From Xanthomarina sp. F1114 (GTDB lineage: Bacteria; Bacteroidota; Bacteroidia; Flavobacteriales; Flavobacteriaceae): a DNA stretch of 64,000 nt. The notes beneath the pieces are model-generated. The model was not told the DNA's origin and ran no database searches. It saw nothing but the letters and a program-made list of their open reading frames with translations. Shown one piece after another: positions 7,651-16,943 of this stretch. Each line of letters begins with the position of its first letter. Position 1 is the stretch's first letter. Made by a program: the position numbers and the translations under genes. Location: positions 62,001 to 126,000 of the forward strand of contig NZ_JAPMLL010000008.1 of NCBI RefSeq assembly GCF_026410255.1. Direction: 5' to 3'.

Positions 7651-7763
7651 AGCTTTCTATCTCATTAAAAAAATGCCTATTTTCACAGAACTAAATCTAT
7701 TTTTCTACTCATTTACATTTTTTGGAACGTATTTTGAGTAAGCCTTATTACAAATATTCTCTT

Positions 7764-10700
7764 ATGAAAAACTATATCGCTATAATCACCATTCTACTTT
7801 TTGCTCAATTCTCTCAAGCGCAAGACAAGCCTTACGACAAGCTCTGGAAGCAAGTTCAAGTTTTAGAAATGGACAATTTGCCTAAATCTGCTTTAAAAAT
7901 AGTAGACCAAATAGAAGTTTTGGCTAAAAAAGATGATAACAAACCTCAACAAATTAAGGTGCTGCTTTTTAAAAGCAAGTTTGCTTTAATTTTAGAGGAA
8001 GAAGCGCAGCTAAGCATTATTAAGGACTTTAAAACTGCCATTTCTAAGAACGAAACACCTATAAAAAATGTCTTAGAGAATATGCTCGCTACTATATACT
8101 GGCAATATTTTCAAGAGAATAGATACAAATTTTATAACAGAACAAAATTAAACGACAAAGACGTTGCCAGCGATTTTAGAACTTGGGATTTACAGACGAT
8201 TTTCAATGAGATTCAACTGCTCTATAAAAATTCTTTAAAGGAGGGTTTGGCACTTCAACAAGAGGATTTAAAGGAGTATTCTAGTATTTTAATAGAACAA
8301 AAAGGCTCCAAAATTTACAGACCCAGTTTGTATGATTTACTGGCTCATAATGCTTTGAGTTTTTATCAAACTACTGAAAACAGCATCACAAAACCGGCTT
8401 ATAAATTTGAAATAGATCAGGAAGCTTATTTAAGTGACTCTAATAGTTTTTCAAAACTACCTATCACCTCTCAAGATTCCACTTCTCTAGAGTTACAAGC
8501 TTTAAAGTTGTATCAAGATTTAATTAAGTTTCATTTAAAAGACAAGAATCCCGAAGCTTTGGCCGATGTCAATATTTTGCGCTACAACTTTGTAAAAGAA
8601 CATGCGACCTTTCAAAATAAAGACAGTTTATTGCTGCAAGCATACAAAACCGAAGCCCAACGTATAAAAACTCATGAAGCTTCAGGTCTATATCGTTTTG
8701 AAATTGCTAATATTTATTTTGAACAAGGTCAAGATTATCAGCCGGGAACAAACATAGAAAATCGTTGGAAAATAAAAGATGCCGTACAACTTTGCAATAG
8801 TATTATAAAGGAATTTCCCAATAGTAAAGCAGCCAAAAAAAGTCAGGTTCTTTTAAAACAAATACATCAGGAATCGCTAAAAATTATTGCAGAAAACTAT
8901 TTAGCTATTGGGCAAGATGCTAAAATCCTCGTGACTTATAAAAATATAAATGAATTGGATTTCAGCATTTATAGAATCTCTGAAAAGCAATTTAAAACTT
9001 TTAATGAAACCTATAAAACAGAAGATAAACTAGATTTTATTAATAAGCTAAGAGCAGAAAACACTTGGAAAAGCACGTTAAAAAATGAATTGGATTATCA
9101 GGAACACAGCAGCGAACTTTTAATTCCGAAATTAACTAATGGCAGGTATTTAATAGTTGCCAAAACCAATTCTAAAGAAAACACCTTTGCTTACAAAGTT
9201 ATACAAGCAACCAATATTGCTGTGGTTGAAAAAAATGGAAACGACAAGCAATTGTATCAGTTTATAGATAGACTTACAGGCGAACCTTTAAGCAATCTTC
9301 AGGTTGAAGTTACATATTTTATAAATTACAACGAGAATCAAAGCAGTAATACATATACAACTAACGATTTAGGGGAAATAGAATTCTTAAAGGGGTCTAA
9401 AGTTTGGTATAGAATAGGTTTAGAAGCTACTTGCTCTGAGGAAAAAGCCTATTTCGGAAATTATCATTTAAACAGAAGATATACTCCAAATACTTATCAG
9501 GAAGACTATAGGGGATTTGTTTTTACAGATAGAAGTATTTACAGACCGGGACAAACCGTTTATTTTAAAGGTATTGCGCTAAAAATTGAAGATGGAAAAT
9601 CTAAAGTTATCCCAAATGAATTATTTTATATAGAAGTTTACGATTCGAACGAGAACGAAATTGCTGAGTTAGAATTAAGCTCCAATGAATTTGGTTCTGT
9701 TTCAGGCGAATTTATTTTGCCTAATTCTGGTTTGAATGGAAATTATAGTATTGAGTTTTACGGAGACAAAAACGATGTGGATGTCGCACATTATTTTTCC
9801 GTAGAAGAATACAAACGTCCTAAGTTTGAAACCAAATTCAACCCAATTACAGAAAGCTTTAAAGTAAATGACTCCATAACTATAAAAGGTCATGCTTTAG
9901 CCTATGCCGGGAGTAATATTACCCATGCTAAGGTAGTTTATAGGGTACACAGGAAAGTGCAATATCCACGTTGGTATTATTGGTATCGACCTGCTTTTTA
10001 TAGTGAGCCCCAAGAAATAACTCATGGTGAAAGCCATACCAATGAAAAAGGTGAATTTGAAATCACTTTTAAAGCCATTCCAGATTCCAGTGTTGATAAA
10101 GACAATCTACCTATATTTAATTATGAAGTAACAGCAGATGTCACCGATTTAAATGGTGAAACACGCTCAGCAACAACCATTGTCAATGTTGGTTATCATA
10201 CCTTACTTGCAAGTATTTCACTTCATTCTTCTTTAGAAAAACAGAAAAAAGATCATAAGCTCACTATAGATACAAAAAACCTCAATGGCGAATTTGTTCC
10301 AGCTCAAGGAACCCTGAAAATTTATAAGCTTCAAGCACCAGAACATGTCTTACGTCCAAGACCTTGGAAGGCTCCAGATTATCAAATACTTTCTGAAACA
10401 GAATTTAAAGCTAAGTTTCCTTATGAAGCTTATACCAATGAAGACGATGCTAATAACTGGAAAAAAGGCGAACTTGTTTTAGAAAAATCATTTAATACTG
10501 AAAAATCTAAAGAGTTGGATCTAGGAAACATCAAAAAATGGGAATCTGGACAGTATGTGATTGTTTTAGAAAGCAAAGATAAATTTGGTCAAGCTGTCAA
10601 AGATGAAGCAAGAACCACTGTGTACAGCGATACTGATAAAACACTATCGGATAACCAATTATTTAGAATTTCTACCAATAAAGAGAATTATAATATCGAT

Positions 10701-13700
10701 GACACTGTAGAGCTATCTTTAGCTTCAGCAGCTAAAGATCTAAAGGTTACTGTTGAAATTGAAAAAAACAAAGAGACCATAAACACTTATGTCATTCCAT
10801 TAAACAACAACAAAAAAACCATTAGCATTCCTGTTAATAAAGCAGATTTGGGTGGGTTTGCTGTACATTATAGTTATGCTTATCAAAATAGTTTTGGTTC
10901 TGGCACTAAGATTATTTCTGTGCCTTATCCTAAAACCGACTTAGAAATTGAAACCACCACTTTTAGAGATAAATTACAACCTGGACAGGATGAAATCTGG
11001 AGTTTTAAAATAAAAGGTCCGAAAGGCGAACAGGTATCTGCCGAGTTATTAGCAAGTATGTACGATATGTCTTTAGACCAATTTAAACCTCATAGCTGGA
11101 CTTTTAATCCCATACAGCATCCTAGCTATTATTCGCATTATACCAGAAATGCCAGAACTAGTTTTTCTACGGAAGGGTTTCGAATTCAAAATTTAAATGG
11201 GTTCTATCTAAATTACCCACAAAATGTCTACGATCAACTAGATTGGTTTGGATTTAGTTTAACAGACTCTTGGGCAAGAAATAGATACCTTAGAAATATA
11301 AGAAATACAGCTTCATATAATAGCTCTTTAAAAAGTGGAGTTGTTAGTGGGACCATATATGACGAAAACGGATTGCCTTTACCAGGTGTCAATATTTTAA
11401 TTAAAGGAATAAACAAGGGGACCCAAACCGACTTTGATGGTCATTTTTCCTTGACGACAGAAACTGGCGATGTGCTTGTTATTAGTTTTGTTGGATATAC
11501 TACCAAAGAGTACACAATTGATGTAAATAACTCGTTTAGTCTCTCTATGTCTCCTGATGTAAATTCTATTGATGAAGTTGTAGTTACCGCTTTAGGGGTA
11601 CATAGAGAGGAAAAAGCTATGGGATATGCACCCGATAATATGCTCGCAGAGAGTATGGAAGACTCTGAGGCTCTCAATGAGGAGACTATAACCACCAATG
11701 TACCTATCTCCAAAAAAGAAGACTTCTCTCAAGTTCAAATCCGTAAAAACCTGCAGGAAACCGCCTTTTTCTTTCCACAGTTACAAACAGACGAAAAAGG
11801 GCATGTTAGTTTTAGTTTCACCACCCCAGAAGCCTTAAGCAAATGGAAATTGCAATTATTGGCACATACCAAAACTTTAGAATCAACAACAACTACCTTG
11901 GAAACAGTCACTCAAAAAGAGTTAATGGTGCTTCCAAATGTGCCACGTTTTTTACGTCAAGGAGATCAAATAACCATTAGTTCTAAGATTGCAAACTTGA
12001 CTAAGAAAGACTTGTCTGGACAAGCTGTTTTACAATTGTTTGATGCAATAAATGGAAAAGCTATTGATGCTGATTTAGGCAATACTTTAAACACAAAAAC
12101 TTTTACAGTTGCTAAAAAAGGAAACACTGAAGTCTCCTGGAGCTTATCCATTCCAGATTATGTGGATGCCATTCAGTATAAAATAATTGCGAAAGCAGGA
12201 GATTATAGCGATGGTGAACAAAATGCCCTTCCTGTACTATCAAACAGAATGTTGGTTACTGAAACTTTATCCATGTGGATACGCTCTAACGAAACCAGAA
12301 CTTTCACTTTAGACAAACTGAAGACAAATACTTCAACCACTTTAAAACACCATAAGCTAATGTTGGAAATGACGTCCAATCCGGCTTGGTATGCTGTGCA
12401 AGCCTTACCTTATTTAATGGAATATCCTTACGATTGTAATGAGCAGATATTTAGTCGATATTACGCGAATTCCTTAGCCAGCCATATAGCCAATTCCAAT
12501 CCTAGAATTCAGGAGGTTTTTAATCAGTGGCGGAGTTCGGATGCGCTTCTATCCAATTTAGAAAAGAATCAAGAATTAAAATCTATTCTTATTGAAGAAA
12601 CGCCTTGGTTGCGAGATGCTCAAAGCGAAACCGAACAAAAGAAACGTATTGCTTTGCTTTTCGATTTAAATAAAATGACGAGCGAATTACAATTAAACAT
12701 TAAAAAATTAGAGCAGAACCAAATGGGCAATGGGTCTTGGGCCTGGTTTCAAGGAGGAAAACCAAATCGCTTTATTACGCAACATATTATTTCTGGGTTT
12801 GGTCATCTAAACAAGTTACATGTCATTCCGAACGACAGTGAGGAATCTATGATTAAAAAAGCCATTAGCTATCTAGACAAAGAGTTTGTTGAAGAATACA
12901 GAAACATTACAAAATATAAGTCGGATGTAGATTTAAACTTAGATCATTTAAGTCATACGCAAGTGCATTATTTATATATGCGAAGCTTCTTTCCTGATAT
13001 TAAAAAGTCGAAAGAAGTTGAAAAAATCATCGCTTATTATCAAACACAAATTAAAAAATACTGGACCAGTCGCTCGTTGTATTCCAAAGGCATGATGGCT
13101 TTAATTTCTTATAGACAACAAGATAAGCATACGGCTTCAAAAATCTTAAAGTCTTTAAAAGAAAACAGCATTACGAGTGATGAATTAGGGATGTATTGGA
13201 AAGAAAATACAGCTTCTTGGTATTGGTATCAGGCGCCAATAGAAACTCAAGCACTAATGATTGAAGTTTTTGCTGAAGTTGGAGCGGTCATTCAGAGCGA
13301 AACGAAGAACCTAAAAGACATAGACAACCTAAAAATGTGGCTTTTAAAAAACAAGCAAACCAATAGTTGGAAAACTACGAAAGCTACAACCGAAGCAGTG
13401 TATGCTTTATTGCTTCAAGGTAGCGACTGGTTGTCTGTAACAGACATGGTTGATGTAGTTATTGGAGGAAACAACATAGAACCTTCTAAACTAGAAGATG
13501 TCAAAGTAGAAGCTGGAACTGGGTATTATAAAACGTCATGGACAGGAACTGATATTACACCAGAGATGGCAGAAGTTACTTTAACAAAAAAAGGTGAAGG
13601 TCTTGCTTGGGGAGCTTTATACTGGCAGTATTTTGAAGATTTAGATAAGATTACTTCGGCTGACCTGCCTGACGGCAGGCAGGAACATCCATTAACTCTT

Positions 13701-14108
13701 AAGAAAAAACTCTTCTTAAAAACCAATACAGATTTAGGTGAAGAAATTACGGAAATAACAGAAAACACAGAATTAGAAATCGGTGATTTAGTGCGAGTTA
13801 GAATTGAGCTAAGTAGCGATAGAGCTATGGAGTTTCTTCATATGAAGGATATGAGAGCGAGTGGTTTAGAACCGGTTAATGTACTTTCTCAATATAAATG
13901 GCAAGATGGTTTAGGCTATTATGAAAGCACCAAAGACGCCTCAACAAATTTCTTTTTTGATTATTTACCAAAAGGCGTTTATGTGTTTGAATACGATTTA
14001 CGTGTAAGTAATGCCGGAAATATGAGTAATGGGATTACGAGTATTCAAAGTATGTACGCTCCGGAGTTTAGTAGCCATAGCAAAGGTATTCGGATTTCTG
14101 TGGATTAA
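7764..14108 (+). CDS. Giant alpha-2-macroglobulin-like protein with a SusC-type regulatory insert
   Basis: A protein of 2114 residues from the ATG at 7764 (signal peptide MKNYIAIITILLFAQFSQAQ); a start at 7722 would bury the signal. N-terminal helical repeats (about 30-400) precede macroglobulin domains, including FTDRSIYRPGQTVYFKG near 590. Residues about 1190-1295 are a carboxypeptidase-regulatory-like domain ending in DEVVVTALGVHREEKAMGY, which otherwise marks the start of SusC/RagA TonB receptors. An A2M domain (FFFPQLQTDEKGHVSFSFTTPE) and the thioester motif CNEQ (Cys1558, Gln1561) follow. Such proteins are thought to trap foreign proteases. Three palindromic repeats are embedded in frame at 12822, 13287 and 13664, and the 3' end is copied seven times downstream. 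The usual neighbour pbpC is absent. Confidence 0.9.
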   Translation: MKNYIAIITILLFAQFSQAQDKPYDKLWKQVQVLEMDNLPKSALKIVDQIEVLAKKDDNKPQQIKVLLFKSKFALILEEEAQLSIIKDFKTAISKNETPIKNVLENMLATIYWQYFQENRYKFYNRTKLNDKDVASDFRTWDLQTIFNEIQLLYKNSLKEGLALQQEDLKEYSSILIEQKGSKIYRPSLYDLLAHNALSFYQTTENSITKPAYKFEIDQEAYLSDSNSFSKLPITSQDSTSLELQALKLYQDLIKFHLKDKNPEALADVNILRYNFVKEHATFQNKDSLLLQAYKTEAQRIKTHEASGLYRFEIANIYFEQGQDYQPGTNIENRWKIKDAVQLCNSIIKEFPNSKAAKKSQVLLKQIHQESLKIIAENYLAIGQDAKILVTYKNINELDFSIYRISEKQFKTFNETYKTEDKLDFINKLRAENTWKSTLKNELDYQEHSSELLIPKLTNGRYLIVAKTNSKENTFAYKVIQATNIAVVEKNGNDKQLYQFIDRLTGEPLSNLQVEVTYFINYNENQSSNTYTTNDLGEIEFLKGSKVWYRIGLEATCSEEKAYFGNYHLNRRYTPNTYQEDYRGFVFTDRSIYRPGQTVYFKGIALKIEDGKSKVIPNELFYIEVYDSNENEIAELELSSNEFGSVSGEFILPNSGLNGNYSIEFYGDKNDVDVAHYFSVEEYKRPKFETKFNPITESFKVNDSITIKGHALAYAGSNITHAKVVYRVHRKVQYPRWYYWYRPAFYSEPQEITHGESHTNEKGEFEITFKAIPDSSVDKDNLPIFNYEVTADVTDLNGETRSATTIVNVGYHTLLASISLHSSLEKQKKDHKLTIDTKNLNGEFVPAQGTLKIYKLQAPEHVLRPRPWKAPDYQILSETEFKAKFPYEAYTNEDDANNWKKGELVLEKSFNTEKSKELDLGNIKKWESGQYVIVLESKDKFGQAVKDEARTTVYSDTDKTLSDNQLFRISTNKENYNIDDTVELSLASAAKDLKVTVEIEKNKETINTYVIPLNNNKKTISIPVNKADLGGFAVHYSYAYQNSFGSGTKIISVPYPKTDLEIETTTFRDKLQPGQDEIWSFKIKGPKGEQVSAELLASMYDMSLDQFKPHSWTFNPIQHPSYYSHYTRNARTSFSTEGFRIQNLNGFYLNYPQNVYDQLDWFGFSLTDSWARNRYLRNIRNTASYNSSLKSGVVSGTIYDENGLPLPGVNILIKGINKGTQTDFDGHFSLTTETGDVLVISFVGYTTKEYTIDVNNSFSLSMSPDVNSIDEVVVTALGVHREEKAMGYAPDNMLAESMEDSEALNEETITTNVPISKKEDFSQVQIRKNLQETAFFFPQLQTDEKGHVSFSFTTPEALSKWKLQLLAHTKTLESTTTTLETVTQKELMVLPNVPRFLRQGDQITISSKIANLTKKDLSGQAVLQLFDAINGKAIDADLGNTLNTKTFTVAKKGNTEVSWSLSIPDYVDAIQYKIIAKAGDYSDGEQNALPVLSNRMLVTETLSMWIRSNETRTFTLDKLKTNTSTTLKHHKLMLEMTSNPAWYAVQALPYLMEYPYDCNEQIFSRYYANSLASHIANSNPRIQEVFNQWRSSDALLSNLEKNQELKSILIEETPWLRDAQSETEQKKRIALLFDLNKMTSELQLNIKKLEQNQMGNGSWAWFQGGKPNRFITQHIISGFGHLNKLHVIPNDSEESMIKKAISYLDKEFVEEYRNITKYKSDVDLNLDHLSHTQVHYLYMRSFFPDIKKSKEVEKIIAYYQTQIKKYWTSRSLYSKGMMALISYRQQDKHTASKILKSLKENSITSDELGMYWKENTASWYWYQAPIETQALMIEVFAEVGAVIQSETKNLKDIDNLKMWLLKNKQTNSWKTTKATTEAVYALLLQGSDWLSVTDMVDVVIGGNNIEPSKLEDVKVEAGTGYYKTSWTGTDITPEMAEVTLTKKGEGLAWGALYWQYFEDLDKITSADLPDGRQEHPLTLKKKLFLKTNTDLGEEITEITENTELEIGDLVRVRIELSSDRAMEFLHMKDMRASGLEPVNVLSQYKWQDGLGYYESTKDASTNFFFDYLPKGVYVFEYDLRVSNAGNMSNGITSIQSMYAPEFSSHSKGIRISVD
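11334..11650 (+). other. CarboxypepD-reg/SusC-plug-like insert inside the macroglobulin gene
   Basis: This part of the gene encodes VVSGTIYDENGLPLPGVNI, then KGTQTDFDGHFSL, VLVISFVGYTTKEYTI and DEVVVTALGVHREEKAMGYA. It is the standard domain found before the plug of SusC-like outer-membrane receptors, here lying between macroglobulin domains and the A2M/thioester half. Confidence 0.85.
12822..12848 (+). repeat. In-frame repeat element inside the macroglobulin gene (copy type 1)
   Basis: GTCATTCCGAACGACAGTGA plus GGAATCT is 27 bases, exactly nine codons (VIPNDSEES). It has ATTCC/GGAAT inverted arms and resembles the common intergenic Bacteroidota repeat with the form GTCATTCCGAAC...GAGGAATCT. 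It lies in the linker before KKAISYLDKEF. Confidence 0.7.
13287..13312 (+). repeat. In-frame repeat element inside the macroglobulin gene (copy type 2)
   Basis: GTCATTCAGAGCGAAACGAA plus GAACCT, translated VIQSETKNL. It looks like the widespread intergenic repeat GTCATTCTGAGCGAAGCGAA with a few changes. It interrupts an alpha-helical stretch between VFAEVGA and DIDNLKMWLL. Confidence 0.6.
13664..13683 (+). repeat. In-frame hairpin repeat inside the macroglobulin gene (copy type 3)
   Basis: CCTGCCTG-ACGG-CAGGCAGG, perfect 8-bp arms around a 4-base loop, translated in frame as LPDGRQ within TSADLPDGRQEHPLT. It is much richer in G and C than the surrounding gene, and the same CCTGCC...GGCAGG form is known to me as an intergenic repeat of flavobacteria. 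Confidence 0.75.
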
Positions 14109-14895
14109 TTTTTAATTACAAACATAGCACGATTGCTCTTATGAGATTCCTGCTTTCGCAGGAATGTGGTACGCTCCGGAGTTTAGTAACCATAGCGAAG
14201 GTGTTCGGATTTCTGTGGATTAATTTTTAATTACAAACATAGCACGAATGCTCTTATGAGATTCCTGCTTTCGCAGGAATGTGGTACACCCCGGAGTTTA
14301 GTAACCATAGCAAAGGTGTTCGGATTTCTGTGGATTAATTTTTAATTACAAACATATAACGATTGCTCTTATGAGATTCCTGCTTTCGCAGGAATGTGGT
14401 ACGCTCCCGAGTTTAGTAGCCATAGCAAAGGTGTTCGGATTTCTGTGGATTAATTTTTAATTACAAACATAGCACGATTGCTCTTATGAGATTCCTGCTT
14501 TCGCAGGAATGTGGTACGCTCCAGAGTTTAGTAACCATAGCGATGGTGTTCGGATTTCTGTGGATTAATTTTTAATTACAAACATATAACGATTGCTCTT
14601 ATGAGATTCCTGCTTTCGCAGGAATGTGGTGCGCTCCGGAGTTTAGTAGCCATAGCGAAGGTGTTCGGATTTCTGTGGATTAATTTTTATAAAAAGATGT
14701 GTATTATAAAGATTCCTGCTTTCGCAGGAATGTGGTACGCTCCCGAGTTTAGTAGCCATAGCGAAGGTGTTCAGATTTCTGTGGATTAATTTTTATAAAA
14801 AGATATGTATTATAAAGATTCCTGCTTTCGCAGGAATGTGGTACACTCCCGAGTTTAGTAGCCATAGCGATGGTGTCCGGATTTCTGTGGATTAA
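14109..14895 (+). repeat. Seven tandem copies of the macroglobulin 3' end plus a palindrome
   Basis: Starting right after the macroglobulin stop, a unit is repeated seven times: five units of 115 bp (stops ending at 14223, 14338, 14453, 14568, 14683) and two of 106 bp (14789, 14895). Each unit holds an AT-rich spacer, the palindrome ATTCCTGCTTTCGCAGGAAT, and a copy of the last 17 codons of the gene with its stop (YAPEFSSHSKGIRISVD-type tail). Copies differ by substitutions only in this tail (Ala/Thr, Ser/Asn, Lys/Glu/Asp, Ile/Val, Arg/Gln and silent third-position changes in the Pro and Val codons); none has an indel there. No independent gene is likely: the longest frame across the units runs through the palindromes. 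Confidence 0.93.
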
Positions 14896-14923
14896 TTTTT
14901 ATAAAAAGATATGTATTATAAAG

Positions 14924-14989
14924 ATTCCTGCTTTCGCAGGAATATTTATATCTTGAGTGGCGAATTGAGATTCCTGCTTTCGCAGGAAT
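14924..14989. repeat. Two orphan palindromes closing the tandem array
   Basis: Two further exact copies of the 20-bp palindrome ATTCCTGCTTTCGCAGGAAT lie at 14924-14943 and 14970-14989, without an attached tail copy. They mark the right end of the array, shortly before the next gene. Confidence 0.9.
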
Positions 14990-15031
14990 TATTAACTTTG
15001 TATATTACTAATCTATTGAAGAACCTTTAAG

Positions 15032-15499
15032 TTGACAAATCCATTGAAGTTTTTGATTTTTTTATTTTTAATCAGCTCATGCGCCACTACTAAGGAGCAA
15101 ACGAATGAAAAAGAAGTTCCTGCCAGAATTGTATTCTTAACGTATCATATTAAAAAGAATACAAAAAAAGAAAGTGACATCACTTTTCTCAATCACAAAT
15201 TAGTAGATGGCAAAATTAAAGGCTATTCCAACAACGAAAAAAATCTCTCTGAAGGAGATTTAGAATGTGCTTTTTTAGATAAAGACCGAAAGGTTTTACA
15301 AGTAGTAAAGGTTGAAAACCCTTTAAGGAAAGTTGTTGAATACGTTAACGATTCCAACCATTTAGAAAAACGTATAATTGAATTAGATAGTACACAATTT
15401 GTAATAAGAGCTCCCTATATGGAGAACACAAAGTATCTTGAAATAAGTGAAATTAGTTCAGACAAAACACCAAGAAAACTATTGACCACCAAACTGTAA
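15032..15499 (+). CDS. Predicted lipoprotein upstream of the M64 peptidase
   Basis: A protein of 155 residues beginning at TTG 15032 (a second TTG at 15044 is possible; there is no ATG nearby). A signal sequence ends in a lipobox, FLFLISSC, with Cys at about residue 17, so it should be lipid-anchored. The rest is a small beta-rich, charged domain with no family I recognise (RIVFLTYHIKK, GYSNNEKNLSEGDLECAFLD). It ends four bases before the start of the secreted M64 peptidase, so the two are almost certainly one operon. A role as accessory or inhibitor of the peptidase is only a guess from the pairing. Confidence 0.72.
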   Translation: MTNPLKFLIFLFLISSCATTKEQTNEKEVPARIVFLTYHIKKNTKKESDITFLNHKLVDGKIKGYSNNEKNLSEGDLECAFLDKDRKVLQVVKVENPLRKVVEYVNDSNHLEKRIIELDSTQFVIRAPYMENTKYLEISEISSDKTPRKLLTTKL

Positions 15500-15503
15500 T
15501 TAT

Positions 15504-16904
15504 ATGAAACACACATTACTCTCTCTCCTTACCTTATTAGTTTTTCAAATTTCTTTTGCCCAGGTATTTGAAGGTGAATACATCAAATATTCTGGCGATA
15601 TGGATAATCGCATCAATATTGTTATTATGGGAGATGGCTATCAAGCCAGCGAATTTGATAAATTTGAAACAGATGCTAGTAACTTTATGACAGACCTGTT
15701 TAGCCAGTCGCCTTTCTCTGAATATAGCGATTATTTTAATGTCTATATTATTAAAGTTCCTTCCAACGAAAGTGGTGCCAGTCACCCAGGAAATGCCAAT
15801 GACATAGAAAATTGTGCAGATGTTCCAATAACTGTAGTAGACAATTATTTTGGCACCAGTTATGATAGTTATGGAACACATAGATTGTTATACACAGAAA
15901 ATTCTGCCACTATAATGAGTGTTTTAGCAGATAATTTTCCCCTATACGATCAAGGTCTATTACTTGTAAACGCCCCTTATTACGGTGGAAGTGGTGGCGC
16001 TTTTCCAATAGCCTCAACAGGAGAATATGCCAGTGAAATTGCCATTCATGAAATTGGTCATTCGCTTGTTAATTTAAAAGACGAGTACTATCCAGGAGAT
16101 ATATTGGCCGAAGAGGGCATAAATATGACTCAAGAAACCAATCCTGATTTAGTAAAGTGGACCAATTGGATAGCTAGTAATGGGGTTGGAATTTACGCCT
16201 ATTGCCCACCTGGAAGTGGAGCGTGCTCAACCTGGTACAGACCTCATCAAGCATGTAAAATGCGTGTTTTGGGGAACTCTTTTTGCGCTGTTTGTAAAGA
16301 AGGAGTTATAGAAAAGATACACGATCTTGTTTCGCCAATAGACGCTTATTCCCCTAATAGCAGTCCTATTGAAGATCCAAATTTCCCTCTTGAGTTTAAT
16401 TTATTTTTAAACAGTCCTTTACCAAATACTTTAGAAAGCTCATGGTCACTTAATTCGAATGCTTTTGCTTCAGATGTGGACCATATCAGTCTTTTAGAAT
16501 CCGATGTAACTGAGGGCGCCAACAGTTTAACTGTAGTAGTAACAGATAATACCCCGCTTCAAAGAATCGATAATCATGAAACCATACATGCATATACGGT
16601 AAATTGGAACATTAATATGTCGACTATTGGAATTGCCGAAGTTACAAGTGAAGAAAATAACTTAAGTATCTCTATGTTTCCAAATCCATCTCAAGACCTG
16701 GTAAATTTTTCATTTAAAAATACCTTAGGCGCTGACTTAACTATTGAAATTATTAGTCTAGATGGTAAAAAAATATTGACTACTGATATTTCAAACAATG
16801 AAAATTCAACCATAGATATCAGCACATTTAGTGCAGGAGTTTATCTGGTTAATTTTTACTCAAACAAAGTCCTAATTGCTAATAAAAAACTTATTAAAAA
16901 TTAA
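15504..16904 (+). CDS. Secreted M64-family metallopeptidase with T9SS sorting domain
   Basis: The protein has 466 residues. A signal peptide (MKHTLLSLLTLLVFQISFAQ) leads into an IgA-peptidase M64-type catalytic region: NRINIVIMGDGYQASEFDKF near 30, and the zinc motif HEIGHSLVNLKDEYY near 180, giving HExxH plus a downstream Asp/Glu. Several cysteines (CPPGSGAC, CKMRVL, CAVCKEG) may form disulfides. The C-terminal 80 residues (SMFPNPSQDLVNFSF ... GVYLVNFYSNKVLIANKKLIKN) are a type A sorting domain recognised by the type IX secretion system, so the enzyme should be exported across the outer membrane and its tail removed. It follows the small lipoprotein by four bases and is closed by a strong terminator. 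Confidence 0.92.
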   Translation: MKHTLLSLLTLLVFQISFAQVFEGEYIKYSGDMDNRINIVIMGDGYQASEFDKFETDASNFMTDLFSQSPFSEYSDYFNVYIIKVPSNESGASHPGNANDIENCADVPITVVDNYFGTSYDSYGTHRLLYTENSATIMSVLADNFPLYDQGLLLVNAPYYGGSGGAFPIASTGEYASEIAIHEIGHSLVNLKDEYYPGDILAEEGINMTQETNPDLVKWTNWIASNGVGIYAYCPPGSGACSTWYRPHQACKMRVLGNSFCAVCKEGVIEKIHDLVSPIDAYSPNSSPIEDPNFPLEFNLFLNSPLPNTLESSWSLNSNAFASDVDHISLLESDVTEGANSLTVVVTDNTPLQRIDNHETIHAYTVNWNINMSTIGIAEVTSEENNLSISMFPNPSQDLVNFSFKNTLGADLTIEIISLDGKKILTTDISNNENSTIDISTFSAGVYLVNFYSNKVLIANKKLIKN

Positions 16905-16943
16905 TGACATTTTAACTTACTATATAACTTCATCTTAATAAAT

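Noticed and set aside
11234-13768. Long antisense frames within the macroglobulin gene
   Set aside because: They are shadow frames on the opposite strand without start signals or recognisable protein features.
14601-14789. A 62-codon frame across the tandem array
   Set aside because: It translates palindromes and tail copies (two frames of the same repeat) and has no independent start signal; similar frames are common artefacts of such repeats.
14109-14990. The 115/106-bp tandem array as a CRISPR array
   Set aside because: The repeated unit is the whole 106-115 bp, not a 25-40 bp repeat with unique spacers, and the units contain copies of the neighbouring gene's end. No cas gene is present.
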